IMG/VR virus record: IMGVR_UViG_3300009509_000001
Coordinates: 124,001 to 188,000 of that record
Length of the DNA stretch: 64,000 nucleotides
Origin: a virus
Reading direction: 5' to 3' (one strand)
The translations under genes and the position numbers were made by a program. The stretch's first letter is position 1, and every line of letters starts with the position of its first letter. This document shows positions 52,877-60,985 of the stretch, one piece after another. The notes beneath the pieces are model-generated. The model was not told the DNA's origin, did not search any database, and saw nothing but the letters and a program-made list of their open reading frames with translations.

Positions 52877-53166
52877 TGGTTATTCTCGGCGCCGGGCCAG
52901 GCATTGAGCCCGCCGACGATCCGGGGTTTGGGGTCGTTCTGCGGGAAGAACGGCGGTTTCTCCTGGTCGAACGCGAAGCTCTTCACCGAGATCTCCGGGT
53001 GTCCCCGGTCGGCGTCTATGATGTAGATGTCGCGTCCGATCGAGTGGTTGCCGCTTTCGCCGTACTCGTAGCTGTCGATCAGCAGCTGCTCGAGCTGTTC
53101 GAGCATGTCATGCTCCCGCGCCCAGCGGATGAGCAGGCCGATGTTTCCGGTCATTCTGATTGCCAT
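52858..53166 (-). CDS. Hypothetical protein
   Basis: A 102-residue protein starting MAIRMTGNIG. No family recognised. A longer frame to 53232 has no ribosome site, so the ATG at 53166 (with AGGAGGACTG upstream) is preferred. Confidence 0.58.
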   Translation of the reverse strand: MAIRMTGNIGLLIRWAREHDMLEQLEQLLIDSYEYGESGNHSIGRDIYIIDADRGHPEISVKSFAFDQEKPPFFPQNDPKPRIVGGLNAWPGAENNQWTFNS

Positions 53167-53167
53167 A

Positions 53168-53656
53168 TCAGTCCTCCTGGTATTCTTCGCAGACGCCACG
53201 GTAGATGACGATCGGCGTGTGTACGCCCACATAGCCGTCGACCATGCTGTCGAGGACTTCGCGGGCGCCCTCGTAAGTCATGCCGTCGCGCTCCATCAGG
53301 ACCGCCAGGCACCGGTCTTCGTCGTAGATCAGGCGGAGCGGATGCCCCGGCCCGGTCCAGCAGTCGGTGAAGCCGACGAGTGCGGGCTCCATTCCCGGCC
53401 AGGCCATGTTGCCGTCGTTGCGGTCGAACTCCTCGAAGTTACCTTCCAGGTAGTCGAGCAATGCGTCCGGCTTCGGGATCATGATCTTCTTCAGGGCCGC
53501 GATCTGCTCGGCCGCCTCGTCTTCGGCGTTCACGAAGATCTGATCCTTGTTGCAACGCCAGCAATGGATGGCCACGCCGGCCTCCACCTTCTCCTGGAGT
53601 CCTTCGGTCAGATCGGCGTTGTCGGTCTCGCCGCATTCACTGCATTTGATTCGCAT
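53168..53656 (-). CDS. Hypothetical protein with N-terminal zinc ribbon
   Basis: A 162-residue protein. CSEC near residue 5 and CWRC near 32 form a zinc ribbon. The rest is an acidic alpha/beta region with no motif. ATGGAGAACAAT precedes the ATG at 53656. Confidence 0.6.
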   Translation of the reverse strand: MRIKCSECGETDNADLTEGLQEKVEAGVAIHCWRCNKDQIFVNAEDEAAEQIAALKKIMIPKPDALLDYLEGNFEEFDRNDGNMAWPGMEPALVGFTDCWTGPGHPLRLIYDEDRCLAVLMERDGMTYEGAREVLDSMVDGYVGVHTPIVIYRGVCEEYQED

Positions 53657-53780
53657 ATTGTTCTCCATGCTAAAAAAGAATGAACCCTAAAAGGGATCTT
53701 CGTTGTGGGTGATGCCGGCAGCCGCCACGACGCAGATGCCCCCGAGGGCAAATGCATCGCGGCAGCGCCGACGATGGTTA

Positions 53781-53951
53781 TTATATACCGTACCAGTGAT
53801 CTTCCGGCTTGGTACTTATCTTTCGCTGTTCGAGCTGCTTGAGCAGCCACTTCACGTGAGCGTCGGTTCCGACGAATCGGAAGCTTCCGGCCACCTTCTC
53901 GACCTTGACCCGCAGTCGGTCGTATTTCCTGGTTCTTACAGGCTGCTGCAC
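53781..53951 (-). CDS. Small basic hypothetical protein
   Basis: A 56-residue frame starting GTG (or TTG at 53954) and overlapping the upstream stop. It is Arg/Lys-rich with the end PEDHWYGI, and the TAATAA double stop is clear. Codon use resembles neighbours. The 124 bases downstream (53657-53780) may hold a second mini-frame ending THNEDPF, but no start codon is visible for it. Confidence 0.45.
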   Translation of the reverse strand: MQQPVRTRKYDRLRVKVEKVAGSFRFVGTDAHVKWLLKQLEQRKISTKPEDHWYGI

Positions 53952-54220
53952 CAATTAACCAGATCCATCATCTTCAACATGCGGAACCCGCTGCCGTTTC
54001 CGGTACCGAGCTCCAGGACCGCGTGAGAGTGCTCGCGGCTAATGACGAGCTTCAGCTGGTCGAACGTAACCTGCTGGCCCTTCAGGAATTCCTGAATGGT
54101 CTTCAGCCGGGTCTCGGTGACCTTCAGCGTGCGGTCAGTGAGCACGAGATCTTTCATCTCGCTCCTGATGGCCTCGCTGCGGGGCGACGCCACGTTTCTG
54201 TGGTAGAGTCCTAATTGCAT
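53936..54220 (-). CDS. Hypothetical protein
   Basis: A 94-residue basic helical protein starting MQLGLYHRN. The ATG at 54220 lies in the last codons of the upstream gene. No family recognised. Confidence 0.57.
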   Translation of the reverse strand: MQLGLYHRNVASPRSEAIRSEMKDLVLTDRTLKVTETRLKTIQEFLKGQQVTFDQLKLVISREHSHAVLELGTGNGSGFRMLKMMDLVNWCSSL

Positions 54221-54360
54221 TCTTCGTTCTCCAGATCGAAGTCCTCGATGGTCGCGTCCTCCGACGCTGCCAGTTCGTCCATGAAGCAGACTTCGGCGAT
54301 GTCCGCTTCGGTGATTTCGTCCTCGTCGCCGTCGAGGATAAACATGCGCATGTCAATCAT
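54211..54360 (-). CDS. Very acidic mini-protein
   Basis: A 49-residue protein (MIDMRMFILDGDEDEITEAD...) of which about 40 percent is Asp/Glu. Both ends overlap neighbouring genes (ATGATT, and ATGCAATTAG at the stop). Its CTGGAG AAC codons form the ribosome site of the next gene. It could be a DNA-mimic type inhibitor, by composition only. Confidence 0.6.
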   Translation of the reverse strand: MIDMRMFILDGDEDEITEADIAEVCFMDELAASEDATIEDFDLENEECN

Positions 54361-54812
54361 GCCAGTGCCTCCTTAACAATGCCGTCGCCCACCGGGCCGC
54401 AGAACTCGTTGCTGCTGCCCGTGCCGATCGGCGGGTTCTTGGCGCAGACCCATCCCAGGTATTCGCCGGGGAATAGATGCACCTGTTCGCTGTAACGATT
54501 CAGGGTGCTGCCTCGGCACCCTTTGTACAGCTTCGTCGTTTCAGGGAATACCTGAAGGTTGGGTACGTACAACTTCACGCGGCCGTCCTTGTGGAAGATG
54601 GCCAGGTGGAAGTAACCCTTGCGCACCGTCGGGTCCGCAGCGTAGGGCAGTACGTCCGTGTCGCCCTGGGCGTACCCGAAGCCTTCGTACCAGATCTCGT
54701 CGTGCTCATGCTGCCGGCGGTACACCTTGGCGCCGCTCGGCAGCAACAACGGGAACTGGTCGTCCGCCGCTTTGAGGATGTGCGACGGCAACCTTTTCTT
54801 ATCGAGTTCCAC
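54357..54812 (-). CDS. Hypothetical protein
   Basis: A 151-residue protein, beta-rich with several Gly/Tyr pairs (YEGFGYAQGD). No family recognised. Confidence 0.58.
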   Translation of the reverse strand: MELDKKRLPSHILKAADDQFPLLLPSGAKVYRRQHEHDEIWYEGFGYAQGDTDVLPYAADPTVRKGYFHLAIFHKDGRVKLYVPNLQVFPETTKLYKGCRGSTLNRYSEQVHLFPGEYLGWVCAKNPPIGTGSSNEFCGPVGDGIVKEALA

Positions 54813-55785
54813 GGCCGATAACCCTCCGTACGTTCTTGACGATTTCGCCCAGGTCGGTGATGCCGCCGTAGGCTTCCACGTGATCCCGCTTGCCGCCGAA
54901 GACCTTGACGCCGTGAACGTCCGGGTACTTGGACATGAGCATGCATTCCAGGTCCTCGAGCTGTTCGTAGCTCTCGGCTTTGCCCAGCAGCTGGTCCTCC
55001 TCGAACGGACTGTTGGCGTGACCCATGCCCTTGATGGTTATGGGGTACTCGAACCACTCCTGCTTCTCGTCCGCCTTGGCCACGGTTACCAGCGAGTACC
55101 GGTCATCGTTGTTCAGGTACACCCGGTTACCCTCGCTATCCTTCTCGATCAGGTAGAACGACTTGTTGGTCGTCTTTTCCTTGCCAAGACGGTCCAGGAA
55201 CATTTTGGCGACGTCGTCACTGAGGAAAACCCTGGTATACATGCGGCCGAACAGCTTTTCCCAGAGGTAGATGCCCTTGGCCGGCAGGTAGTCGAACTCC
55301 TTCTCGTCGGCTTCTTCCAGCGCCTCTGCCTTCTCGCGCTTGGCCGCCGTGGTTTCTTCAGGTGGGATGCCGGCTTCGCGTTCGCGGCCGTACTCGACCA
55401 CCCTGTAGGTCGCCAACTCCTGTTCGAGCTTCTTGACCTTGTCCTGTTCGTTCAAGTACCATCCGCCACGCTTGATGCACATTTGCATCATCTCGTCGAA
55501 ATCCGCCTTCTGCCGCGCCAACTCTTGTTCGAGCTGCCAGATGGCGATCGAGTCCTCTTCCGTGCTGCCTTTGGCGACGAACGCCAGTTTGCCGTTGGCG
55601 TCCCTGGGAACGGGCTGGTGCTGGACCATGCAGGTATCATCGTCCTGAGGTGCATTGGCCACGAAGATCGTGGGAACGCCGAGCGTTTGGTAACCGTTGA
55701 GGATGGCCTCGCCGGCCGGGATTTCGACGGGAACCATCGTGGGTACGCCGTCGACGAACTCGAGTTTGTGAAGATTCGTTTTCAT
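54799..55785 (-). CDS. Hypothetical protein with central coiled coil
   Basis: A 328-residue protein starting MKTNLHKLEF after CTGGAGAACAAGCG. Residues about 80-160 are charged helices, probably coiled. The C-terminal third is alpha/beta. No known motif. Confidence 0.6.
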   Translation of the reverse strand: MKTNLHKLEFVDGVPTMVPVEIPAGEAILNGYQTLGVPTIFVANAPQDDDTCMVQHQPVPRDANGKLAFVAKGSTEEDSIAIWQLEQELARQKADFDEMMQMCIKRGGWYLNEQDKVKKLEQELATYRVVEYGREREAGIPPEETTAAKREKAEALEEADEKEFDYLPAKGIYLWEKLFGRMYTRVFLSDDVAKMFLDRLGKEKTTNKSFYLIEKDSEGNRVYLNNDDRYSLVTVAKADEKQEWFEYPITIKGMGHANSPFEEDQLLGKAESYEQLEDLECMLMSKYPDVHGVKVFGGKRDHVEAYGGITDLGEIVKNVRRVIGRGTR

Positions 55786-55808
55786 CGCTTGTTCTCCAGA
55801 CTTGCGAT

Positions 55809-56483
55809 TCACAACCAGTGCTTTTCAAGCATGTCGTGAAATACTTCGATTTCGGCCAGGCGCTGGGCTTTTCCCATTTCGCTGAACCCCTCAGCGTCGC
55901 ACTCGGCCAGGTGGATGTAGAGCCAGACGACCTTCATGACGTCCTGCTCCCTGAAGCCCTCGGTGAGTCTCCGGATGAACTTTCGGAAACCCTTGGGGCT
56001 TACGACCGGCTCGTATTCACCGGCGTCGCTCTTCTTCGCCAGCTGCTGAATCCAACCATGATGCTCAATGACCCGTACGACTGCGACCGTGCAGTTGCAG
56101 TTGACCGCAATTTCGGCGCTTTTCTCCTCATGCTTGGGGAAGCGGTAGCCACCGCCCTCCTTCGGTTCCACGACATCGAGCTTGCCGACGTCGTGGAGCA
56201 TGGCGGCCTGCACCAGATCGGGGCTGACATAATCATGGCTCTTGGCGGCCTCCACGACCGCCACCATGTGGCCGTCGGTATCCAGGTCGTGGAATGCATG
56301 CTGCGGGTTGAGTCCGCCGAGATCCATGACCTTCTTGAGAGTCTGGTTGTAGACGTTACGTACCAGCTCGAAGACACCGTTCTGGCACATGTCGGTCGGC
56401 GTGCTGAGCATGGTAAGTCCGTCGTTGAGCTTGGGAAGAGGCGTACCCTCAATGGGCACTTTACCGATGGTTAAGTCAGTCAT
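55809..56483 (-). CDS. HD-domain phosphohydrolase
   Basis: A 224-residue protein. The HD pattern is visible: HAFHDLDTDGH (about residues 62-72), AAMLHDVGKLD (93-103, with the His-Asp pair), and VIEHHGW (about 137). HD enzymes hydrolyse nucleotides or second messengers; phage examples act on dNTPs or signalling nucleotides. The start overlaps the small upstream gene (ATGACTGA). Confidence 0.75.
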   Translation of the reverse strand: MTDLTIGKVPIEGTPLPKLNDGLTMLSTPTDMCQNGVFELVRNVYNQTLKKVMDLGGLNPQHAFHDLDTDGHMVAVVEAAKSHDYVSPDLVQAAMLHDVGKLDVVEPKEGGGYRFPKHEEKSAEIAVNCNCTVAVVRVIEHHGWIQQLAKKSDAGEYEPVVSPKGFRKFIRRLTEGFREQDVMKVVWLYIHLAECDAEGFSEMGKAQRLAEIEVFHDMLEKHWL

Positions 56484-56586
56484 TGTAGAAGTCTCCGTCA
56501 GGATCGAGAAGGTGATCGTTGTGGTCGGCGGCGGCCCCTGCGAGCAATACGCAGGCCATTTCGATGATGAGCGTGATGAATTTCAC
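56476..56586 (-). CDS. Mini membrane-type peptide
   Basis: A 36-residue peptide: GTG start after CTGGAGAACAGACT, then a hydrophobic run (FITLIIEMACVLLAGAAA) and an acidic tail. Its stop overlaps the HD gene start. This looks like a small membrane peptide (for example a holin-like or toxin-like peptide). It is the most promoter-proximal gene of the leftward block. Confidence 0.55.
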   Translation of the reverse strand: MKFITLIIEMACVLLAGAAADHNDHLLDPDGDFYND

Positions 56587-56789
56587 AGTCTGTTCTCCAG
56601 TGCCCTGTTATAGCCGCTCCACCCGGGCCAGGTGGGCGGTCTTAGTTAAAGAAAAAGCAAAGGATTGAAAATCATCCACCAGCAGCAGCCCTTCAACGAC
56701 GCGATGTCGATGAAGGAAAACACCCATGCCACAGGCATACCGCATCGCTGAGGTATGGCCCATAGTAGGGTGAGGCTTGTCCAGCCCCG

Positions 56790-56822
56790 AAAAAAGGCGA
56801 CCACGCTAAATACGTGGCCGCC
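56790..56822 (-). terminator. Intrinsic terminator of the large RNA
   Basis: On the minus strand GGCGGCCACG and CGTGGTCGCC form a 10-bp stem with a 7-nt loop, followed by TTTTTT. One pair is a G-T wobble only on this strand, confirming direction. It closes the structured RNA lying to its right. Confidence 0.82.
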
Positions 56823-57560
56823 CCGGGATGGGAGTGAGAAAAAGAGGAGTGAGCGGGGCCATCGCCCTGCACGCCGATTACTCGGCGCCCGGTGCCTGTC
56901 ACGCACCGGACTCACTGGGTATGCCGCTTTCACCTATGGCCCCGGGTTTCCCCGGTAACTGCCATTGCTACTAGCGTCACTTCAGGAACTCCAATGTTCC
57001 CTTGGCCTTTGTTCATCCAGGTGGTACACCCTGGAGGCCATGCGGCGAGGCTTCAACACCTTACCGCACCTTGTCAGCTCCTTTAAGATCCTCCCGTTGT
57101 AACAGGGGGATCAACCACGGTTACCGTCCGTGGCGTGCTGACGACCCCTATTAAGGGGTCCTGTCGGGAACCGCTCCCGTAGCGTCGACTCGCGCCGATG
57201 AGATTCGACCGAATCACTGTCGAAGTGGGTCACCATGCCGATTGCCCGTGGCCGAGGGGTTGCACCTGTTCCGCTCCGTCGCCCCGAAGGGCAACCGATT
57301 GGAAGGCGTTCCTCCGACCACCCCTTGGGCATTCAGCGTGGCTGAGCCCCTGCATTAACCATGATTTCCTACTTGTCCGACATGGGAGCCGGACGTTCGG
57401 TAATCATAGAGGTTGCAGGGTTCTCCCACATTCGACCGATATTCGGTCACGGTGCGATTGAGGCACCGTCGCGGCAGTCCAGTCACCTGGATAAACCGCT
57501 GGAGCATTGTAACCCTTACTCTTAGGAGGGGGAGCTAAACTCCGTTCAGGTAATCATACG
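56790..57560 (-). ncRNA. Large structured non-coding RNA (GOLLD/ROOL-class candidate)
   Basis: About 770 bases, no gene, full of stable helices when read on the minus strand. Examples: 57449-57469, 57281-57292 (UUCG tetraloop), 57143-57160, 56942-56955 (GAAA tetraloop, CCGGG stem), 56889-56909 and 56872-56887 (GUAA tetraloop). GNRA tetraloops and this density of helices are marks of the large phage RNAs GOLLD and ROOL (about 600-900 nt), which assemble into multimers. It ends with an intrinsic terminator. The 5' end near 57560 is an estimate. Membership of either family is inferred from size, context and tetraloops, not from alignment. Confidence 0.65.
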
Positions 57561-57576
57561 ACATTTCTGCCTCAAA

Positions 57577-57750
57577 TTAACCGAACGGAATCAGGCTCCG
57601 AAAAGACCCTGGAAACCCCCTCTGAAGTCTCAATTTTTGCAGGCGTTTTACCTTCAAAGGGGGTCCCCATCGGGGGAATTCGGGTTCGTGCGAGTGTACC
57701 ACGCTCGCTACGTCAAAAGGCCACCCGAACCGGGCCTTCGATGGGGTCAT
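57577..57750 (-). CDS. Possible leader peptide upstream of the large RNA
   Basis: A 57-residue basic frame (MTPSKARFGWPFDV...) with an excellent ribosome site (AAAGGAGG, then six bases, then ATG). It ends just before the large RNA. It could be a leader gene, or the sequence could be part of the RNA's 5' region. Confidence 0.45.
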   Translation of the reverse strand: MTPSKARFGWPFDVASVVHSHEPEFPRWGPPLKVKRLQKLRLQRGFPGSFRSLIPFG

Positions 57751-57779
57751 TGTGCCCTCCTTTACCCCTTTCGGGGCTT

Positions 57780-57971
57780 TAGAATAAAGGAAAAAACCGC
57801 TCAAAATAGCCCATTTTTCGTGGTAAACGGTCCCATCTAGGTAAATATACTGAAAAAACGGCCAAAATTAACCAATATGTGTGTGTATTGAAAACTGGCC
57901 ATTTTGGGGTATTGTCGCGCAATATTCAACCTGTGTGGACAACGCGGCGATTTGCGTTATATTAGAGGCAT
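57780..57971. promoter_or_regulatory. AT-rich divergent control region
   Basis: Separates the leftward genes from the rightward terminase gene. It has three related segments: AAAAAACCGCTCAAAAT (57791-57807), AAAAAACGGCCAAAAT (57853-57868) and AAAACTGGCCATTTT (about 57891-57905), which may be protein-binding sites. TTGAAA (57888) with TATTGT (57910) at 16 bases spacing is another plausible plus-strand promoter. TATATT on the minus strand near 57845 may serve the leftward RNA. Confidence 0.5.
57936..57963 (+). promoter_or_regulatory. Candidate promoter of the terminase gene
   Basis: TGGACA (57936-57941), 16-base spacer, TATATT (57958-57963). It ends nine bases before the ATG, so the transcript would be nearly leaderless unless an upstream promoter is used. 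Confidence 0.45.
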
Positions 57972-59714
57972 ATGTCACATATACTCGCAGACTACGTCGA
58001 TGCCGTGAAAGCCGGCAGAATAACATCGTTGGACCCGTTGGTATCGCTGTTCAAGTACCAGGGAAGGCCCATGAACCTGCACCGGCACTTCCAGCTGGCG
58101 CCAATGTACAGTCTTCGGATGCCGACGAACATGGTTTTCCAGTGCGGCCGGCAGATCGCCAAGAGTTTCGGCATCGCGGAAAAGGGCATACTGCTCTCAG
58201 GCTCGCTGCCTGACTTCCACACACTATACGTGCAGCCGCGGTTCGACCAGATCAAACGCTTCAACACCGCGATCGTGCAGCCATTGCTGCGAAGCATGGT
58301 AATACGCGACCAGATAATCGAGAAGCAGCAGATCAGCAGCTTCCTCATGCGTAACTTCAAGAACAACTCCATCATGTATATGGAGTTTTGTCTTATCAGC
58401 CCGGACCGTACCCGCGGTATTTCGGGTGTGAGCCACGTATTCTACGACGAAGTGCAGGATCTGGATCTCGACAACATCGAAATCATCAGCGAGGTCATGT
58501 CCGCCACCATCAACTATGGGTTCAGCCAGTATACGGGAACGCCGAAGACCACGGACGGAGCTCTCTCCGTTCTTTTCGACCGGTCGAGCCAGGCCCACGT
58601 GGTGCTTCCGTGCGAATGCGGCCACCACAACATGGCACACCCGAACGAAGACCTGTTCAAGATGATCGGAAAGTGGGACGACGTGCTGAAGACCGGCATA
58701 CACTGCACGAAATGCGACCGCGGCCTGGATTGCCGCAAGGGTTACTTCAAGCATCTGTTCCCGGATAGGCGCGTGGACTTCCCGGGATACCACGTCGGCC
58801 AGATCACGCACCCACTGCACTGTTCGCTGGAGTCGAAATGGAACACGCTGCTCTACAAGTACAACAATTATACGAAGGCAAAGTTCTTCAACGAAATCGC
58901 GGGCGTTCCATGTGACGAGTCGGTAAAGCTGCTTACCATGGCCGACCTGGAAAAGGCGTGCAACGACACGCTGCCGACCATCGAGGAGGCGATAAAACGC
59001 CGCGGGTACTATGGTAACTGCATACTTGGCGTGGACTGGAGCGGTGGCGGATCATTGGGGAAATCCTACACGGCCGGGGCGATCGTAGGGGAAAGACCGG
59101 GTACTCAGAAACTGGACTGCATTCATGCCTTCAGGCTTCCGATGGGGATGAAGCCGGAAGACGAGGCCCAGATCCTGGTCCACTATATGGACAAATTCAA
59201 ATGCCAGCTGCTGGCCCACGATTATACGGGCGCCGGCAATCTGCGCGAAGTCATGATGAACAACGCCGGCATCCCGGCGGAGCGGCTCGTACCGTTCACG
59301 TACGCCTGGGCGCCCAAAAAGGACATCATAAGCCTTTACGCGCCGGCCGACGGCAGCCGACAGTCGTACGTCCTGGACAAGGCCCGAAGTCTGGCCATGA
59401 TGTGCGGCCTGATCCGCGGCGGCATAATATCGATCCCGAAGATGCGCGACAAGGACGACAACCCGGTGATAACCGACCTGTTGGCCCTCGTCGAAGATCC
59501 GAAGGAAATGCCCAGGGGCGGCATCATTTACATGATTCAGCGGTCGCCCGACAAGAGCGACGATTTTGCCCACGCATTGAACATGGCGACCAGCGCTTTC
59601 TGGAAGATTCGCGGCGGATACCCGCAGGTTCACGACGTCGGACGGTACATGATAACCCCCGACGTATTGCGTGATATTGACCCATTTATGGCACAACTTA
59701 TGGCAGGGCCTTGA
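57972..59714 (+). CDS. terL: Terminase large subunit
   Basis: A 580-residue packaging ATPase/nuclease. The ATPase part has a Walker A-like CGRQIAKSFG (about residues 58-67) and Walker B VFYDEVQD (about 156-163). The nuclease part begins GVDWSGGG (Asp about residue 356). A four-cysteine segment (CECGH...CTKC, residues about 215-250) suggests a zinc site. It drives DNA packaging into proheads. AGAGG precedes the ATG. The small subunit is not recognised nearby. Confidence 0.88.
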   Translation: MSHILADYVDAVKAGRITSLDPLVSLFKYQGRPMNLHRHFQLAPMYSLRMPTNMVFQCGRQIAKSFGIAEKGILLSGSLPDFHTLYVQPRFDQIKRFNTAIVQPLLRSMVIRDQIIEKQQISSFLMRNFKNNSIMYMEFCLISPDRTRGISGVSHVFYDEVQDLDLDNIEIISEVMSATINYGFSQYTGTPKTTDGALSVLFDRSSQAHVVLPCECGHHNMAHPNEDLFKMIGKWDDVLKTGIHCTKCDRGLDCRKGYFKHLFPDRRVDFPGYHVGQITHPLHCSLESKWNTLLYKYNNYTKAKFFNEIAGVPCDESVKLLTMADLEKACNDTLPTIEEAIKRRGYYGNCILGVDWSGGGSLGKSYTAGAIVGERPGTQKLDCIHAFRLPMGMKPEDEAQILVHYMDKFKCQLLAHDYTGAGNLREVMMNNAGIPAERLVPFTYAWAPKKDIISLYAPADGSRQSYVLDKARSLAMMCGLIRGGIISIPKMRDKDDNPVITDLLALVEDPKEMPRGGIIYMIQRSPDKSDDFAHALNMATSAFWKIRGGYPQVHDVGRYMITPDVLRDIDPFMAQLMAGP

Positions 59715-59764
59715 CATACGGCGCAAACGCCGATACGGTAGGCACTGTAACTGAGGCACGAGGA

Positions 59765-59968
59765 ATGCACCACGAGAAACCGGCAATAATCGACGAACTG
59801 CATGCTTATTTCAGGCAACTGCTTATCGATGGATTGACCCCGGAGCAACTCGAGCTTTTCGACTTCTTCAGTTCATTGCCATCGTCGGAAATATCGGAGG
59901 ACGACTACGAGGAGTTTCCGCTCTTCGAAGGTCTGCCGGAGATGTGCGACGAGGATTTACACGAATAA
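59765..59968 (+). CDS. Small acidic hypothetical protein
   Basis: A 67-residue acidic protein starting MHHEKPAIID. The ATG has GAGG eight bases upstream; a TTG at 59711 in the same frame overlaps the terminase stop. Its C-terminus is very acidic. Function unknown. Confidence 0.57.
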   Translation: MHHEKPAIIDELHAYFRQLLIDGLTPEQLELFDFFSSLPSSEISEDDYEEFPLFEGLPEMCDEDLHE

Positions 59969-59983
59969 GAATGAGGTGAAGAC

Positions 59984-60196
59984 ATGAAGGCACTACCGGA
60001 CTGCCCCATGGCCAAAAGCTGTATATGGGGAAGTCATCTTAAATCCGGTGGTTGGGTGGACTGCAACAAACGCAAGCGCCGCGAAGACGGGTTGTTTGAA
60101 TGCCCTAATTTCAAGGCCAAGCCGTTGGTGACTCTGGACACCATTCCAGACCCTTCCGAAGAATTATTCCCGGAGCACGACTATGGCAGAAAATAG
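59984..60196 (+). CDS. Small cysteine-containing hypothetical protein
   Basis: A 70-residue protein with CPMAKSC, a later Cys and CPNF, giving a four-Cys set suited to one metal. GAGGTGAAGAC precedes the start. Function unknown. Confidence 0.6.
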   Translation: MKALPDCPMAKSCIWGSHLKSGGWVDCNKRKRREDGLFECPNFKAKPLVTLDTIPDPSEELFPEHDYGRK

Positions 60197-60209
60197 ATCA
60201 CTGGCCGAA

Positions 60210-60860
60210 CTAACCGGCCAACTGCCCGTCAAGTACGAGGATGCCGGCGCCGTCGCCCGCTGCCTCGAGGCGAGACAGAAGAGTTTTGGCAGCGTCCTCT
60301 TCCTCCATCTGCTCCGTGACGAACCACTGAGCGAGCTCGAGAGTCCCGGCGTCGTCGGTGGCGATACACTCTTTCGCGATGATGCGCCAGTTCTTGGTAA
60401 CCGCGCGCTCACGCTCGAGAATGCCCTGGATGGCTTCTTTGATGCTTGGGAACTTGACGGAAACACCCGCGATCTGGGGCAGCTCAGGCGTCGCGCCGAG
60501 CGTTACGAGGAAGTCGAGTATCTTCTTCATGTGCTGGAGTTCGCCACAAGCCTGCGTGCCTGCCCAGGTGGCAAAGCCGCTGAAGCCCTGGCCTTCGAAC
60601 CAGCCAGCCGCCGCGATGTACTCGTAATAGGCGAAGAGCTCATTCCCGATTTGCTGGCAGAGCATCTGCTCGACAGCGTCCGTGATGAACTTAGTCTGCT
60701 GGGTTTCAGGCGTTTCGGGCGTCTCGAGGGCAGACGAAGTCTTGCCTTCGGTGGGCGTTTCGGCAGGGGCCGTCTTGACGGGCTCAGAAGGTTCATTCTC
60801 GATGTCGACTGTTCCGTCGGCGGCGTTCTTCGTCAGGAATGCTCTCAGTTTGGCGTTCAT
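60210..60860 (-). CDS. Ferritin-like protein
   Basis: A 216-residue protein with an N-terminal disordered, acidic, Pro/Thr-rich extension (about 55 residues), then a four-helix ferritin domain: IGNELFAYYEYIAAAGWF (first helix Glu), WAGTQACGELQHMKKI (ExxH), a 40-residue connector with SIKEAIQGILERE, and WFVTEQMEEED. The ferroxidase-type Glu and His residues are in place. It would store or oxidise iron. It is on the minus strand inside a plus-strand region and has its own promoter candidate. Confidence 0.8.
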   Translation of the reverse strand: MNAKLRAFLTKNAADGTVDIENEPSEPVKTAPAETPTEGKTSSALETPETPETQQTKFITDAVEQMLCQQIGNELFAYYEYIAAAGWFEGQGFSGFATWAGTQACGELQHMKKILDFLVTLGATPELPQIAGVSVKFPSIKEAIQGILERERAVTKNWRIIAKECIATDDAGTLELAQWFVTEQMEEEDAAKTLLSRLEAAGDGAGILVLDGQLAG

Positions 60861-60946
60861 GATCCGGTATACCTCGAATTGTACTGTTATGAGTGGATCA
60901 CGGCCGTCGACATGGACGGAAACCGCGAAATCATTGATCAACTACT

Positions 60947-60974
60947 AATATAACACACATTACATCAAACGCAA
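60947..60974 (-). promoter_or_regulatory. Candidate promoter of the ferritin gene
   Basis: On the minus strand: TTGCGT, 16-base spacer, TATATT, about 90 bases before the ferritin start. The string GTTATATTAG also occurs before the terminase gene. Confidence 0.42.
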
Positions 60975-60985
60975 AGGAGATGAGT

